Shown here: positions 1 to 10,503 of the stretch, in pieces
How positions within the stretch are numbered: the stretch's first letter is position 1
Layout of the letters: every line of letters starts with the position of its first letter
Source: Ashinkailepas kermadecensis
Taxonomy: Eukaryota; Arthropoda; Thecostraca; Neolepadidae
DNA: 64,000 bases
Direction of reading: 5' to 3'
NCBI GenBank assembly: GCA_034440615.1
Contig: JAOTOM010005127.1
Span: forward strand, 62,001-126,000
Made by a program: the position numbers and the translations under genes
The notes under the pieces: model-generated
Told to the model about the DNA's origin: nothing
Database searches by the model: none
Seen by the model: only the letters and a program-made list of their open reading frames with translations

Positions 1-231
1 ACCACAACGAAATGCACTGCAATACGCATGTCCGGGAGATCACGTCAGCCCCATTTCCTCAGCAGAAGAGGTGCCCGCCCTCAGTTGGTATCTGTTGCCA
101 ACTGGCTGTAGCATGTAAAAATCAGTTGTCACGTCTACACATTCAGTTCGCACAACTAAATGTGTCTGAATTAAGCAGCATTATTCCCATCTAATGGCTC
201 CCTTTAGTACAGTGTGTTTAAGACAGTGTGT

Positions 232-1035
232 TTAATATATAGTGTCCATGGTGTGATGGCATGGTGACATGTTGACATGGTATTGTGACGATTGTGACTT
301 AGTGGCATGACATGGTATGGTGACACGATGGCATGGTGACATGATGACATGGTATTGTGACATAGTGACATAGTGACATGATGACATGATGGCATGGCAT
401 GGCATGATGGCATGGTATGGTGACATGGTATTGTGACATAGTGGCATGATGACATGATCGCATGGTATGGTGACATGGTATTGTGACATAGTGACATGAT
501 GACATGATGGCATGGCATGATGACATGGCATGGTGACATGGTATTGTGGCATAGTGACATGATGGCATGGCATGGTGACATGATGGCATGGTATGGTGAC
601 GTGGTGACATGATGACATGGTGGCATGGCATGTTGTGGTGGCATGGCATGTTATGGTGACATGATGCCATGATATAGTGACATGACATGGTATGGTGACG
701 TAGTGACATGATGGCATGGTGGCATGGCATGTTGTGGTGGCATGGCATGTTATGGTGACATGATGCCATGATATAGTGACATGACATGGTATGGTGACGT
801 AGTGACATGATGGCATGACATGATGACATGGTGACATGCTGACATGGTATAATGACATGGTGATACGATGACAGGGCATGGTGGCATGATAATATCATGG
901 CATGATGACTTGGTGACATGGTGACATGATAATGATGACATGATGGCATGATGACAGGATGTAGTGACATGGTGACATGGTGGCATAGTGACAAAGTGAC
1001 ATGATGATGTGATGGCATGATGGCATGGTGACATA
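232..1035. repeat. Degenerate minisatellite, GTGACATGATGGCATGG type
   Basis: About 800 bp built from variants of GTGACATGATGGCATGG and GTGACATGGTATT, with larger duplicated blocks (606-690 closely resembles 715-800). Long minus-strand open frames rich in Cys-His-His are readings of the repeat. No gene is seen in 1-1450 apart from this array. Confidence 0.9.
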
Positions 1036-1455
1036 AATGGAAGCCTACTATACTGACACCCAAAAGTTACATCAGTTTGCTTATTTTAGGTTGAGATAAA
1101 TTTGTGAGTCCACTTTGAGAAACGTTATCGGCCCATCGCCGGTCTAAACTGGCACATCCGGAGCTGGCGTCATCGGGAAGAGAAGTTGCGAACCCGGGCA
1201 GTTCGATGAGACAACTGACTTTTTTCGTGGCTTTTTGCCTGACACATTCAGCTTTTGCCTCATGAAGGTACCGTTGTTTCATAGCCCAGAGGCGTGGCAC
1301 AAGCCTAATTAATACCTGCCCACGTCGCCTTTCTCTCCGGGTAATCCAACACGCGGCTAGCCCACGCGACCCGATGACAGTTTCCCTTATCAGTTTATCA
1401 GTTAGACAGTTTGTCGGCGTGTCTCCGGGTAAGGTGACACGCCGCTAACCACCAC

Positions 1456-1488
1456 GACCCGATAACCCGATAACCCGATAACCCGCAG
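1456..1488 (+). repeat. 8-bp repeat running into a splice acceptor
   Basis: The word ATAACCCG occurs three times in tandem and the last copy runs directly into the acceptor ACCCGCAG of the next exon, so the repeat forms the intron end. Confidence 0.7.
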
Positions 1489-1665
1489 AGAGCGTGTTTG
1501 TCGACTCGGCCTTCTTCTCGGCGCAAGACCACCCGACCCTGCAGCAGCAGGTGTCGATGGCCAAGCAGATCTCGGCATCGCTCAGCGACGCTACCAACCG
1601 CCACTCCAAGGGTCAGAGCATGTACGAGAAGAGGAAGAGGCGCAGCCCAAAGTGGATACATCAAG
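1489..1665 (+). CDS. Zasp66/synaptopodin-2-like protein, exon 1 of 8 seen
   Basis: First recognisable exon of a plus-strand gene whose start lies before the window. It enters with two bases of a split codon after acceptor ACCCGCAG and leaves with one base before donor GTGGGT. The 59-residue segment contains QQQVSMAKQISASLSD and SKGQSMYEKRKRRSPKW, a motif I associate from memory with arthropod Zasp66-type PDZ proteins and the vertebrate SYNPO2 group, which act at the muscle Z-disc with alpha-actinin and actin. The eight exons (1489-1665, 2757-2803, 5564-5725, 8803-8866, 9686-9830, 10385-10503, 12468-12590, 15877-16016) join with matching phases and give about 325 codons ending in a stop. The PDZ domain expected at the N-terminus is not in the window. 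Exon structure is well supported by phase; the family name is from recall and less certain. Confidence 0.8.
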
Positions 1666-1802
1666 GTGGGTTTTGTGTGTACGGTGCAGCTTTGCTCTCG
1701 TGTTCGGTGTGACTTTGCCGATGTACTGGAGGTAATCTTGCCGGTGTTTTCGGAGATATCTTACCGGCGTATTCAGGGTAACCTTACCGGTGTATTCGGG
1801 GC

Positions 1803-2180
1803 ATGTTGTATTTGTGTATCCAGTGCTGGTACCAGTGTGCTGGTACCCGTGTGTCCAGTGTTGATACCCGTGTGTCCAGTGTTGGTTCCCGTGTGCTGGT
1901 ACCCGTGTATCCAGTGCTGGTACCCGTGTATTCAGTGTTGGTACCCGTGTATCCCGTGTTGGTACCCGTGTGTCCAGTGTTGGTACCCGTGTATCCAGTA
2001 CTGGTACCCGTGTATCCAGTACTGGTACCCGTGTATCCAGTACTGGTACACGTGTACCCAGTACTGGTACCCGTGTGTCCAGTGTTGGTACCCGTGTATC
2101 CAGTACTGGTACCCGTGTGTCCAGTGTTGGTACCCGTGTACCCAGTACTGGTACCCGTGTACCCAGTGCTGGTGTAGCCA
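1803..2180. repeat. 21-bp minisatellite, GGTACCCGTGTATCCAGTACT
   Basis: About 17 units of roughly 20-21 bp in the first intron of gene 1, with core GGTACCCGTGTATCCAGT. Open frames on both strands here (Thr-Gly-Tyr or Cys-Trp-Tyr-Pro repeats) are readings of the array. Confidence 0.95.
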
Positions 2181-2390
2181 CCGAATGGTATCCCATACAT
2201 CCCGGTGACGTCACATGTGGCGTGTGGTGTTATGCTTGCCGTCGTGTTCGGGACTTACCGCATCGCGTCATCGTCAGTCGGCAGCTACCTTACCATGTCT
2301 GAGAGGCATCGTATCAAGTCCAATGAGTATCGTGTGTTGCTTAGTAGGTATTGGATAACGTGCGTGTTGCGTGGTGTGCTGGATACATCG

Positions 2391-2492
2391 ATGAGTGAAC
2401 AACGTTCTTTTTATTTCTTGGAGTGAACAACGTTCTTTTGAATGAGTGAACAACGTTCTTTTGAATGAGTGAACAACGTTCTTTTGATTTCT
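2391..2492. repeat. Short tandem repeat, GAGTGAACAACGTTCTTTT
   Basis: Four copies of GAGTGAACAACGTTCTTTT about 23-30 bp apart. The core AACAACGTTCTT is nearly self-complementary around AACGTT. Confidence 0.85.
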
Positions 2493-2756
2493 TCGAGTTA
2501 CCTTAGTTGTTGGTGCGTGAGTGTGTGTGCGAGCGAGCGAACTCAATGTTGTGCATAAAGGTCACATGTTGTATCCACATAGTGCATGTATGGTATGGCG
2601 CCCGATCGTGGCGTTGTTGTGCCGCTGGCGGTGGTAATTAAGCAGGGGCGTACCCGTGAGCGGCCGGGGTGGGGGGGGTAGGGCAGTGGTCGGGTGCCAG
2701 CACCGGTTTCAGACCACCGGACTGCTGGCTGTGCTCAGTCGGCGCCTCTATTTCAG

Positions 2757-2803
2757 ACCCGCCCCCTGACGTCGAGCAGGACGACAGCGCCGGCCCGCCG
2801 CCA
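2757..2803 (+). CDS. Zasp66/synaptopodin-2-like protein, exon 2 (microexon)
   Basis: A 47-nt exon after a good acceptor (CTCTATTTCAG) and before donor GTTAAG. The entering two bases complete the split Gly/Asp codon of the previous exon, and the exon leaves in phase 0, which is exactly what the next exon needs. It encodes DPPPDVEQDDSAGPPP, a low-complexity linker. It is called on splice signals and phase in both directions, not on homology. Confidence 0.68.
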
Positions 2804-2822
2804 GTTAAGTGGCCGCCCAGGC

Positions 2823-2900
2823 CGTCACGCCCCCTAATGTCCGTCACGCCCCCTTATGTCCGTCACGCCCCCTTATGTCCGTCACGCCCCCTTAAGTCCG
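2823..2900. repeat. 19-bp tandem repeat just after the exon 2 donor
   Basis: Four units of CGTCACGCCCCCTTATGTC start 20 bp downstream of the donor of the microexon ending at 2803. Confidence 0.9.
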
Positions 2901-3035
2901 CCCGCCGCCTAACAGCCCACCCACACTGAGAAAGCGCGCAGCTAGGCTCGTCGAGTTTTGTGGCGTTGCACGAGTACACGTGCATGGTGCACGGGTGGTT
3001 GTGGCGCACGCTCTTTTGGTATTCAAACACGAATT

Positions 3036-3223
3036 TGAATGGTAGCTATAGGGGACGAGTGGTCTAGGGGTAAGATGCTCGTCTCACAATCGAAAGATTG
3101 TGGGTTCGAGTCTCACCTGTCGCTACTCTTCGCTCGCGACCAATCGGCGTGAGAGATTGGCGACGCTATGTGACTCAACGGTCGACGTGTCGTAAAATCA
3201 ATAACCGACCTGAATGGTAGCTA
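3036..3223 (+). mobile_element. tRNA-derived SINE (family A), full length with target duplication
   Basis: The element (about 3049-3210) has a tRNA-like head with A box TGGTCTAGGGGTA and B box GGTTCGAGTCT, then a unique body containing CCAATCGGCGTGAGAGATTGG. It is flanked by a perfect 13-bp direct repeat, TGAATGGTAGCTA, at 3036-3048 and 3211-3223. The ends of the tRNA-like part do not pair as an acceptor stem, so it is not a tRNA gene. A second full copy (minus strand) lies at 14376-14538 and a 5'-truncated copy at 29138-29270. Confidence 0.9.
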
Positions 3224-3376
3224 GGTGCAGTATTTTATTGAGAAGAACTTAGGCATACCGCTGGTGTCCATGAACCGACAGGCGTGCTGCAGGACAAACA
3301 TCTCAGGCTTTTGACTTCTTGAAAGCATGATTGACGTAATACGTATCGGTGATAATTATCCGCCGGGACCTTTTCA

Positions 3377-3420
3377 TTTTACTTCAAAACGCTGCCTCGT
3401 GCCAGCGTGTTGAAGTAAAA
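3377..3420. other. 18-bp inverted repeat (hairpin)
   Basis: Arms 3377-3394 (TTTTACTTCAAAACGCTG) and 3403-3420 pair with one mismatch around an 8-nt loop. A third copy of the left arm lies at 3537-3554. Confidence 0.8.
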
Positions 3421-3429
3421 TAGATAGAG

Positions 3430-4312
3430 CACCTGCACCACATTACCACAAGCAGCTGTGCCATATTACCACAAGCAGCGATATCACATTATCACCAGAA
3501 GGAGAATCACAGTCACACTACCACCAGAAAGTCTCATTTTACTTCAAAACGCTGGCCAGATCGCTAACAAGTCATCCGACCCGCTAGCATATGCGCATGC
3601 TGTAGTCATCAGAGCATGGCATGTGCACACGAGCTTAAAATGTTCTGCCCGGTATTGCGACCCAACTCAACTGATCCCCAGCGAGCTCACCGCTCTAATG
3701 AGTACCAAGCTGCCAGACAGACGAGATCATAGCGGTAGCGAGGAAGCATGTGAAGCCTCTGGTCGAGGCGGCAGGAAGCGGCGCGACCGGTGTGTGGCGG
3801 CGCGACGTCACCGGAAGTGGAGCCACATTACCACCCCAGCAGCTGTGCCACATTACCACCCCAGCAGCTGTGCCACATTACCACCAACGGCCGTAACACA
3901 TTACCACCAGAAGCTGTATACATTACCACCAACGGCCGTAACACATTACCACCAGCAGCGATATCACATTACCACCAGCAGCTGTACAACATGACCACCA
4001 GCAGCTGCACCACATTACTCCAGCCGCTACACCATACTATCACCAGCAGCTGTACCACAATGCCTCCAGCATATGTATACATTACCACCAACAGCGGTAC
4101 CACATTACCACCAGCAACTATACCACATTACTACCAGCAGCTGCACCACATTACCACAAGCAGCTGTGCCATATTACCACCAGCAGCCATATCACATTAC
4201 CACCAGAAGGAGAATCACAGTCTGTTGCTAGCATCGCCGCGGTACCACCAGCCGCGGTGACACATCATCACCAGCAGCGGTATCACATTGCCACCAGAAG
4301 TGGTAAGGTGGT
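3430..4312. repeat. Degenerate minisatellite, CACATTACCACCAGCAGC
   Basis: Units of about 24-27 bp around CACATTACCACCAGCAGCTG at 3430-3535 and 3820-4312, split by about 280 bp of non-repeat DNA. No splice-compatible coding segment was found in the interruption. Confidence 0.9.
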
Positions 4313-4489
4313 AATTTGTTTCTTCTGAAGTTAAAATCCTCTGTGAGCAACTAGCGGCCTGTTGCTGAGCAGGTGACCTGACCTCTGGGTCACCGTGTGA
4401 CCTGACCCCCGTCGGCAGGCGCTGGACCACTGGAGGCGGAGGACTACCTGCCTGCTGCCGTGTCCCCGGTACGGTGAATCTGCGCCACA

Positions 4490-5345
4490 TTACACGGCTG
4501 TTACCGCAGCGTAACGTACCGCAGCGTAACGCGCCAACCCGTGCAGACTTACACAGCTGTTACCGCAGCATAGCGCGCCAACCCGTATAGACTTACACGG
4601 CTGTTACCGCAGCGTAACTTACCGCAGCGTAATTACCGCAGCGTAACTTACCGCAGCGTAACTTACCGCAGCGTAACTTACCGCAGATTAACTTACCGCA
4701 GCGTAACTTACCGCAGCGTAACTTACCGCAGCGTAACTACCGCAGCGTAACTTACCGCAGCGTAACTTACCGCAGCGTAACTTACCGCAGCATAACTACC
4801 GCAGCGTAACTACCGCAGCGCAACTACCTCAGCGTAACTTACCGCAGCGTAACTTACCGCAGCGTAACTTACCGCAGCTTAACTTACCGCAGCGTAATTA
4901 CCGCAGCGTAACTTACCGCAGCGTAACTTACCGCAGCGTAACACGCCAACCCGTGCAGACTTACACAGCTGTTACCGCAGCGTAACTTACCGCAGCGTAA
5001 CTTACCGCAGCGTAACTTACCGCAGCGTAACTTACCGCAGCGTAACTTACCGCAGCGTAACTTACCGCAGCGTAACTACCGCAGCGTAACTTACCGCAGC
5101 GTAACTTACCGCAGCGTAACTTACTGCAGCGTAACTACCGCAGCGTAACTTATCGCAGCGTAACTACCGCAGCGTAACGCGCCAACCCGTGCAGATTTAC
5201 ACAGCTGTTACCGCAGCATAACGCGCTAACCCGTGCAGACTTACACAGCTGTTACCGTAGCGTAACGCGCCAACCAGTGCAGACTTACACAGCTGTTACC
5301 GCAGCATAACGCGCTAACCCGTGCAGACTTACACGGCTGTTTCCA
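4490..5345. repeat. 15-bp minisatellite, CTTACCGCAGCGTAA
   Basis: More than 40 units of CTTACCGCAGCGTAA and 13-14-bp variants, with a longer interspersed unit containing CGCGCCAACCCGTGCAGAC. It lies in the intron before the exon at 5564. Confidence 0.95.
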
Positions 5346-5563
5346 CAGCATAACGCCATTTTAGACATTGGGCAGTTAATAAGTGTTCCCAATCTGTACG
5401 ACAATATGATTGGAGGGGGAGGTATCTTAATAGATGCAGTGCTTACTTTGTATTCGTAGCTCTGAGGTCTTGGGTTCGAAGCTGCCTGGCTGCCTGGGAG
5501 TTCGCTTTCCCCACGACATCTGGCGATGTTATGCGACCTGCGCAACCCATGGCGCCGCCACAG

Positions 5564-5725
5564 AGCCCACGACAGCGTCGACAACAGCGTGACGACACCA
5601 TCGTGACCGTGCTGTTCCCGTGTCAGCAGAAGAACAAGCCGCTGCTGAAGCTGGTGATGAACCCACAAGGTCACGTCATGGACCTGGAAGCCCTCAAGGC
5701 CCAGGGCCTGGTCATCGTCGAGGAG
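5564..5725 (+). CDS. Zasp66/synaptopodin-2-like protein, exon 3
   Basis: A 162-nt phase-0 exon of 54 codons between acceptor GCCGCCACAG and donor GTACGT. After a basic start (SPRQRRQQRDD) it encodes a compact segment with TIVTVLFPCQQKNKPLLKL and MDLEALKAQGLVIVEE. The reading frame is open upstream and contains an ATG at 5531, but only the acceptor at 5563 matches the phase of the 2757-2803 exon. A transcript starting inside this intron cannot be excluded from sequence alone. Confidence 0.8.
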
Positions 5726-6064
5726 GTACGTGCAGCTGTGGCTTCCGATCTGTCTCGAGCGTATCGAGGTCCTCGCAATGTTCGGCTCAGTCACTCGAAT
5801 CGGTGTGTATTTTGATGTGACGCCGTGTGCGAGCCATTCCAACATGCTTCGAGGTCATGGGTTTCATTCGGGCACAACAGCACTTGCGAGGGAGGTGCAT
5901 TGCTGGGACGCCAGTGATCTCTCTTTAGAGGTGTGCCCTTCGAGGTAGGTGGACGATGTTGTTGTCTGATTCGTTTGCCCAGCTTGCCAGGACGTTGGTG
6001 ATGGCCGGATAAAGGTGGTTGCAGCACTTATCACGGCTGATGCAAGAAGCGGACGGAAGAGAAA

Positions 6065-6575
6065 GCACCTGTATGATTTGTGTGGAATTGGGGAACTGTG
6101 TGATTTCTGCGGAATTGGGGAAGTTGTGTGGTTTGTGAGGAATTGGGGAGCTGTATGATTTGTGAGGAATTCGGGAACTGTGCGATTTCTGCGGAATTGG
6201 GGAAGTTGTGTGATTTGTGAGGAATTGGGAAGCTGTATGATTTGTAAGGGATTGGGGAGCTGTATGATTTGTGAGGAATTGGGGAGCTGTTTGATTTGTA
6301 AGAATTTTCGCGGACCTGTATGATTTGTGAGGAGTTCGGGGAGCTGTGTGATTTATGATGAATTGGGGAACTGTTAGATTTGTGAGGAATTGGGAAGCTG
6401 ATTTGTGAGGAATTTGGGAACTGGGTGATTCGTGAGGAGTTCGAGGACCTGCATGATTTGTGAGGAATTCGGGCAGCTGTGTGATTTGTGATGAATTGGG
6501 AGAGCTGTATAATTTGTGAGGTATGGGGAGGGGGCTAAATGATTTCTGAGGCACTGGGGAAGTTGTATGATTTGA
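6065..6575. repeat. 27-bp minisatellite, GAGGAATTGGGGAGCTGTATG
   Basis: About 18 units of 26-28 bp with core GAGGAATTGGGGAGCTGTAT followed by GATTTGT. It lies in the intron between 5725 and 8803. Confidence 0.93.
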
Positions 6576-7011
6576 ACACGTTGGCGGGAGGGGGGGGGTG
6601 GCTCAATTAACCAGTGAGGTTTGGACCAGAGTTCACCAACCAACTTAACCAGTGAGTGAGCGTTAACCCACCAAATTAACCAACGAGAGAGCGGTGACTC
6701 ACCGAAAAGCATGCAAAAAGATATCCTTGGTTGTACATGCAATAAGACGGCGGTAAATAAGTCCAACCCAAGGGTTCAATATGTACTCACAATACAGCAA
6801 TACCAGCTGACAATACCCTGAGGTGGGTCACGCCTTGGCCGTCACAATCCGGCAATACAAGCTGACAATACCCTCGCGTGGGCCACGCCTCGCCCGAGCT
6901 ACATTCACGCTGTACTGGCCAAGCGCCGGTCCGTTTTGTTTTTGTTTTTGTTAGCATGCTGCAAGAAAATGGAGCCCGTGTCCGACCACACGAAATGTCA
7001 CTGCAACCTCA

Positions 7012-7777
7012 CTTTGTGCTATATGCTATATGCTATGCTATATGCTATATGCTATGCTATATGCTATATGCTATGCTATATGCTATATGCTATGCTATAT
7101 GCTATATGCTATGCTATATGCTATATGCTATGCTATATGCTATATGCTATGCTATATGCTATATGCTATGCTATATGCTATATGCTATGCTATATGCTAT
7201 ATGCTATGCTATATGCTATATGCTATGCTATATGCTATATGCTATGCTATATGCTATATGCTATGCTATATGCTATATGCTATGCTATATGCTATATGCT
7301 ATGCTATATGCTATATGCTATGCTATATGCTATATGCTATGCTATATGCTATATGCTATGCTATATGCTATATGCTATGCTATATGCTATGCTATATGCT
7401 ATATGCTATGCTATATGCTATATGCTATGCTATATGTTATATGCTATGCTATATGCTATATGCTATGCTATATGCTATATGCTATGCTATATGCTATATG
7501 CTATGCTATATGCTATATGCTATATGCTATGCTATATGCTATATGCTATGCTATATGCTATATGCTATGCTATATGCTATATGCTATGCTATATGCTATA
7601 TGCTATGCTATATGCTATATGCTATGCTATATGCTATATGCTATGCTATATGCTATATGCTATGCTACATGCTATATGCTATGCTATATGCTATATGCTA
7701 TGCTATATGCTATGCTATATGCTATATGCTATGCTATATGCTATATGCTATGCTATATGCTATATGCTATATGCTAA
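7012..7777. repeat. 19-bp minisatellite, GCTATATGCTATATGCTAT
   Basis: About 40 nearly perfect units of GCTATATGCTATATGCTAT, with a few 12-bp or 7-bp deletions and rare substitutions (7437, 7668). Because 19 is one more than a multiple of three and the unit has no stop, all three plus frames stay open and give the same Tyr/Ala/Ile/Cys/Met/Leu repeat. These are not genes. Confidence 0.97.
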
Positions 7778-8278
7778 GCTACCGTGCGTTGAAGGTAGAA
7801 CACTACTCAGCATTTGACCTGCTCTGCTGGTTGACGTTTTAAGTTATATTCGGGTAAATGTCATGCGTTTATTTCATTTTGCGTCAACGTGTTTTTGGAA
7901 GACTTTCCCGGGCTCCGGTGTCGCCAGCGCTCAGCAGTTGCCGGCTGGTGTGAACATTTCGATAGCCTGCCCACTGCGCAGTCCGTGGGCTTTCCGACGT
8001 GTGTCCACCACCAGACCTAACGTCGCCGAAGATTTTAGCATGACGCAACATGGCGCGATCAGCTTCCGGCCTCTGGCAATAATGTGGCATTTCATTCGCA
8101 ATGAACACAGCCTTTTAGTTGGTGGCCCAGAACAGAAACGACGAATGTTTTGCTTCTAATGCAATACATATTCTACTTTACATTCTCCTCCATTGACTCT
8201 TGGGGAAATATTTATCATACCACACTCTCCTCCTACTGTATACCAGCCATTTCCACTCTACACGGCCCATCAGCTGTG

Positions 8279-8802
8279 TTTTCCTGTTGCAGGGAGGTCT
8301 GCCCTAGAGGTTTGCTTTGCACATGCAGTAGCAGCGGCATATCAGCGGTGTTTTCCTGTTGCAGGGAGGTCTGTGTCCCGAGGTTTGCTTTACATGTGTG
8401 ATGGCGGCGGTATATCAGCTGTGTTTTCCTGTTGCAGGGAGGTGTGTGTCCCGAGGTTTGCTTTACATGTGTGATGGCGGCGGTATATCAGCGGTGTGTT
8501 CCGGTTGCAGGGAGGTCTGTCTCCAGAGGTTTGCTTTACATGTGTGATGGCGGCGGTATATCAGCGGTGTGTTCCGGTTGCAGGGAGGTCTGTCTCCAGA
8601 GGTTTGCTTTACATGTGTGATGGCGGCGGTATATCAGCGGTGTGTTCCGGTTGCAGGGAGGTCTGTCTCCAGAGGTTTGCTTTACATGTGTGATGGCGGC
8701 GGTATATCAGCGGTGTTTTCCTGTTGCAGGGAGGTCTGTGTCCCGAGGTTTGCTTTACATGTGTGATGGCGGTGGTATATCAGCGGTGTTTTCCTGTTGC
8801 AG
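8279..8802 (+). repeat. 73-bp array copying the exon 4 splice acceptor
   Basis: Eight acceptor copies, each TTTTCCTGTTGCAG or TGTTCCGGTTGCAG followed by GGAGGTCTGT, end at 8292, 8364, 8437, 8510, 8583, 8656, 8729 and 8802: the first step is 72 bp and the others exactly 73. Each unit also carries a near copy of the first 25 or so bases of the exon, then about 30 bp ending in TATATCAGCGGTG. Only the last copy continues into the full exon and its donor. Confidence 0.95.
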
Positions 8803-8866
8803 GGAGGTCTGTCTCCCGAAATTTGCTCCGAACTCGTTAAGGATCTCCACTCTGCCAACGGAAAAG
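8803..8866 (+). CDS. Zasp66/synaptopodin-2-like protein, exon 4
   Basis: A 64-nt exon starting in phase 0 after TTCCTGTTGCAG and ending with one base of a Gly codon before donor GTGAGC. It encodes GGLSPEICSELVKDLHSANG then Lys; the split codon joins the next exon to read NGKGGQIFAKRKKKAEKW. Its acceptor and first 25 or so bases are the last unit of the 73-bp array, so several upstream acceptors compete for the same donor. Confidence 0.85.
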
Positions 8867-8894
8867 GTGAGCGTGTGAGAGTGTAGAGGGTGAT

Positions 8895-9025
8895 CCGAAG
8901 TGATTATGGGGGGAGTGGATGGTGATATATAACCGTGAAGTGAAGAGTGGATGGTGGCCTGGAGTGATTATGTGGTGGAGTGGATGGTGACATATAGCAG
9001 TGAGGTCAAGAGTGGATGGTGGCCT
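8895..9025. repeat. Two-copy repeat, about 65 bp
   Basis: Two diverged copies sharing GGAGTGGATGGTGA, ATATA, and GAGTGGATGGTGGCCTG, right after the exon 4 donor. Nothing recognisable follows in 9030-9480. Confidence 0.7.
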
Positions 9026-9479
9026 GAAATGGTTGTCAGAGGATGTGCAAGATGTCATGCAGTGGTTGTCTGAGGATGTGCAGAAAATTATAGAGCAGGG
9101 CTGGAGATCCCCGGATGGAGAAGAATGGGTTAGTGTGTGTTGGTATTTTCAAAAATGTCTTTTCTGTTTTCATGTTTTCTGGATGTATTTGATTCTCGAT
9201 TCTGATCAGATGACTACTTAATGACATAATAAAGTACAACTTAATGACTTAATGACACAATGAAGTACAACTTGTATTGCTTATATCTAGAGAGGTTGTC
9301 ATGTTCCCAAGAAATGACTAACATCCATTACTTAAAGTCACATTATAAATAACCAGAAAACATACTTTGACCATGTATTCTTTTGCATATTTACCGCGGC
9401 AGGTACGCATTTCTCAACTACACTTTCCGTCTTCACTTGTTACACCCGATCAATCCACACGCACAGTTCGAAAGAACAA

Positions 9480-9662
9480 CCCACCGTTCTCACATCTGCC
9501 CGCTGGTCGACGACCCGCCCGTTCTCACATCTGCCCGCTGGTCGACGACCCGCCCGTTCTCACATCTGCCCGCTGGTCGACGACCCAGCCGTTCTCACAT
9601 CTGCCCGCTGGTCGACGACCCACCCGTTCTCACATCTGCCCGCTGGTCGACGACCCACCCAC
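9480..9662. repeat. 35-bp tandem array before exon 5
   Basis: Five units of GTTCTCACATCTGCCCGCTG plus GTCGACGACCCGCCC end 23 bp before the acceptor of the exon at 9686. The unit part TGCCCGCTGGTCGACGACC loosely resembles the junction TGCCCGGCCGCCAGGTGGAC. Confidence 0.93.
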
Positions 9663-9685
9663 ACAGCGTGCTGCCCGGCCGCCAG

Positions 9686-9830
9686 GTGGACAAATATTCG
9701 CCAAGCGGAAGAAGAAGGCGGAGAAGTGGGTGGTGGACGAGTCGCACCCGGAGCAGGGACGACGGGCAGACAGGCCCACCACCAAACTGACACCGCCCGC
9801 TCCGCCTGCCCACGAGCTGGCCGACTCACC
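9686..9830 (+). CDS. Zasp66/synaptopodin-2-like protein, exon 5
   Basis: A 145-nt exon between acceptor CCGGCCGCCAG and donor GTGAGG. The first two bases complete the Gly codon from exon 4, and two bases of a Pro codon are left for the next exon. It carries GGQIFAKRKKKAEKWVVDE, which corresponds to the GAELFAKR...VVD block I recall from synaptopodin/SYNPO2 proteins, then a basic and Pro-rich tail ending HELADSP. This is the best family marker of the gene. Confidence 0.87.
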
Positions 9831-10164
9831 GTGAGGATGGGCCGTCTGGGGGAGCTTTTAGCATCTATGTTTATCTTTTTCTCTCCCTTTCCCTCTCCTT
9901 CTCCCTGTCCCTCCGCTTCCCTCGGGCTTGGTCGGGTGGGTTCTGACCGCATCAGGTGGATTCAGGCCGGATTGGGTGGATCCGCTCAGATGTACTTTCG
10001 CACCATGTACATGGAGTTAGACTCGTTTGTAAAAACCTCACTGGTTACGTGTGTGATTGCTAGCAGCATTTATTCGTCTACTACGGGCTACTTCGTCACT
10101 CACTGCTCTTCGCTTGTTCAGACGTGACGTGCGTGCCTGTTTCTGTCAGTACACGGCGAGTCGG

Positions 10165-10225
10165 CGGTGTAGCGGAGGGAGCGTCTGCCTCACGACCCCG
10201 CGGTCTCGGGCTCGAATGTCGAGTG
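10165..10225 (+). mobile_element. tRNA-like SINE head fragment
   Basis: An A-box-like TGTAGCGGAGGG and a B-box-like GGCTCGAATGTC are spaced as in a tRNA-derived SINE head, directly before a 10-bp array. No element end is visible. Confidence 0.4.
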
Positions 10226-10378
10226 TGACGGCGTGTGACGGCGTGTGACGACGACGTGTGACGGCGTGTGACGACGTGTGACGGCGTGTGACGGCGTGTG
10301 ACGGCGTGTGACGGCGTGTGACGGCGTGTGACGACGTGTGACGGCGTGTGACGACGTGTGACGGCGTGTGACGGCGTG
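10218..10378. repeat. 10-bp array next to the exon 6 acceptor
   Basis: About 16 units of ACGGCGTGTG with occasional ACGACGTGTG end 6 bp before acceptor CCGCAG; the intron end is effectively the last unit. Confidence 0.93.
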
Positions 10379-10384
10379 CCGCAG

Positions 10385-10503
10385 CGGAGCGGTGACGCCG
10401 CTGCTGCTGGAGGAGCTGTACCAGTCGTCGCCACAGCCGCGGTTCCCCACCGACGGCGTGTACAGCCCGCGTGTCGCGCAGGGCTGGGGCGTCGAGGCCG
10501 AAG
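10385..10503 (+). CDS. Zasp66/synaptopodin-2-like protein, exon 6
   Basis: A 119-nt exon with acceptor GCGTGCCGCAG and donor GTCAGT. Its first base completes the Pro codon of exon 5 and its last base opens a Gly codon. It encodes TPLLLEELYQSSPQPRF followed by VYSPRVAQGWGVEAEG. The phase match on both sides and the protein-like composition support it. Confidence 0.85.

Noticed and set aside
3051..3120. tRNA gene
   Set aside because: A and B boxes are present but the ends do not form an acceptor stem, and the element has a SINE body and target duplication.
4490..5345. CRISPR-like array
   Set aside because: Units are contiguous without unique spacers and the context is eukaryotic.
5455..5520. 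tRNA-like B box (GGGTTCGAAGC) before exon 3
   Set aside because: No A box and no repeated copy seen in the window; too weak to call.
7030..7842. Three overlapping long plus-strand frames that look membrane-like
   Set aside because: Produced by the 19-bp repeat; identical peptide in each frame.
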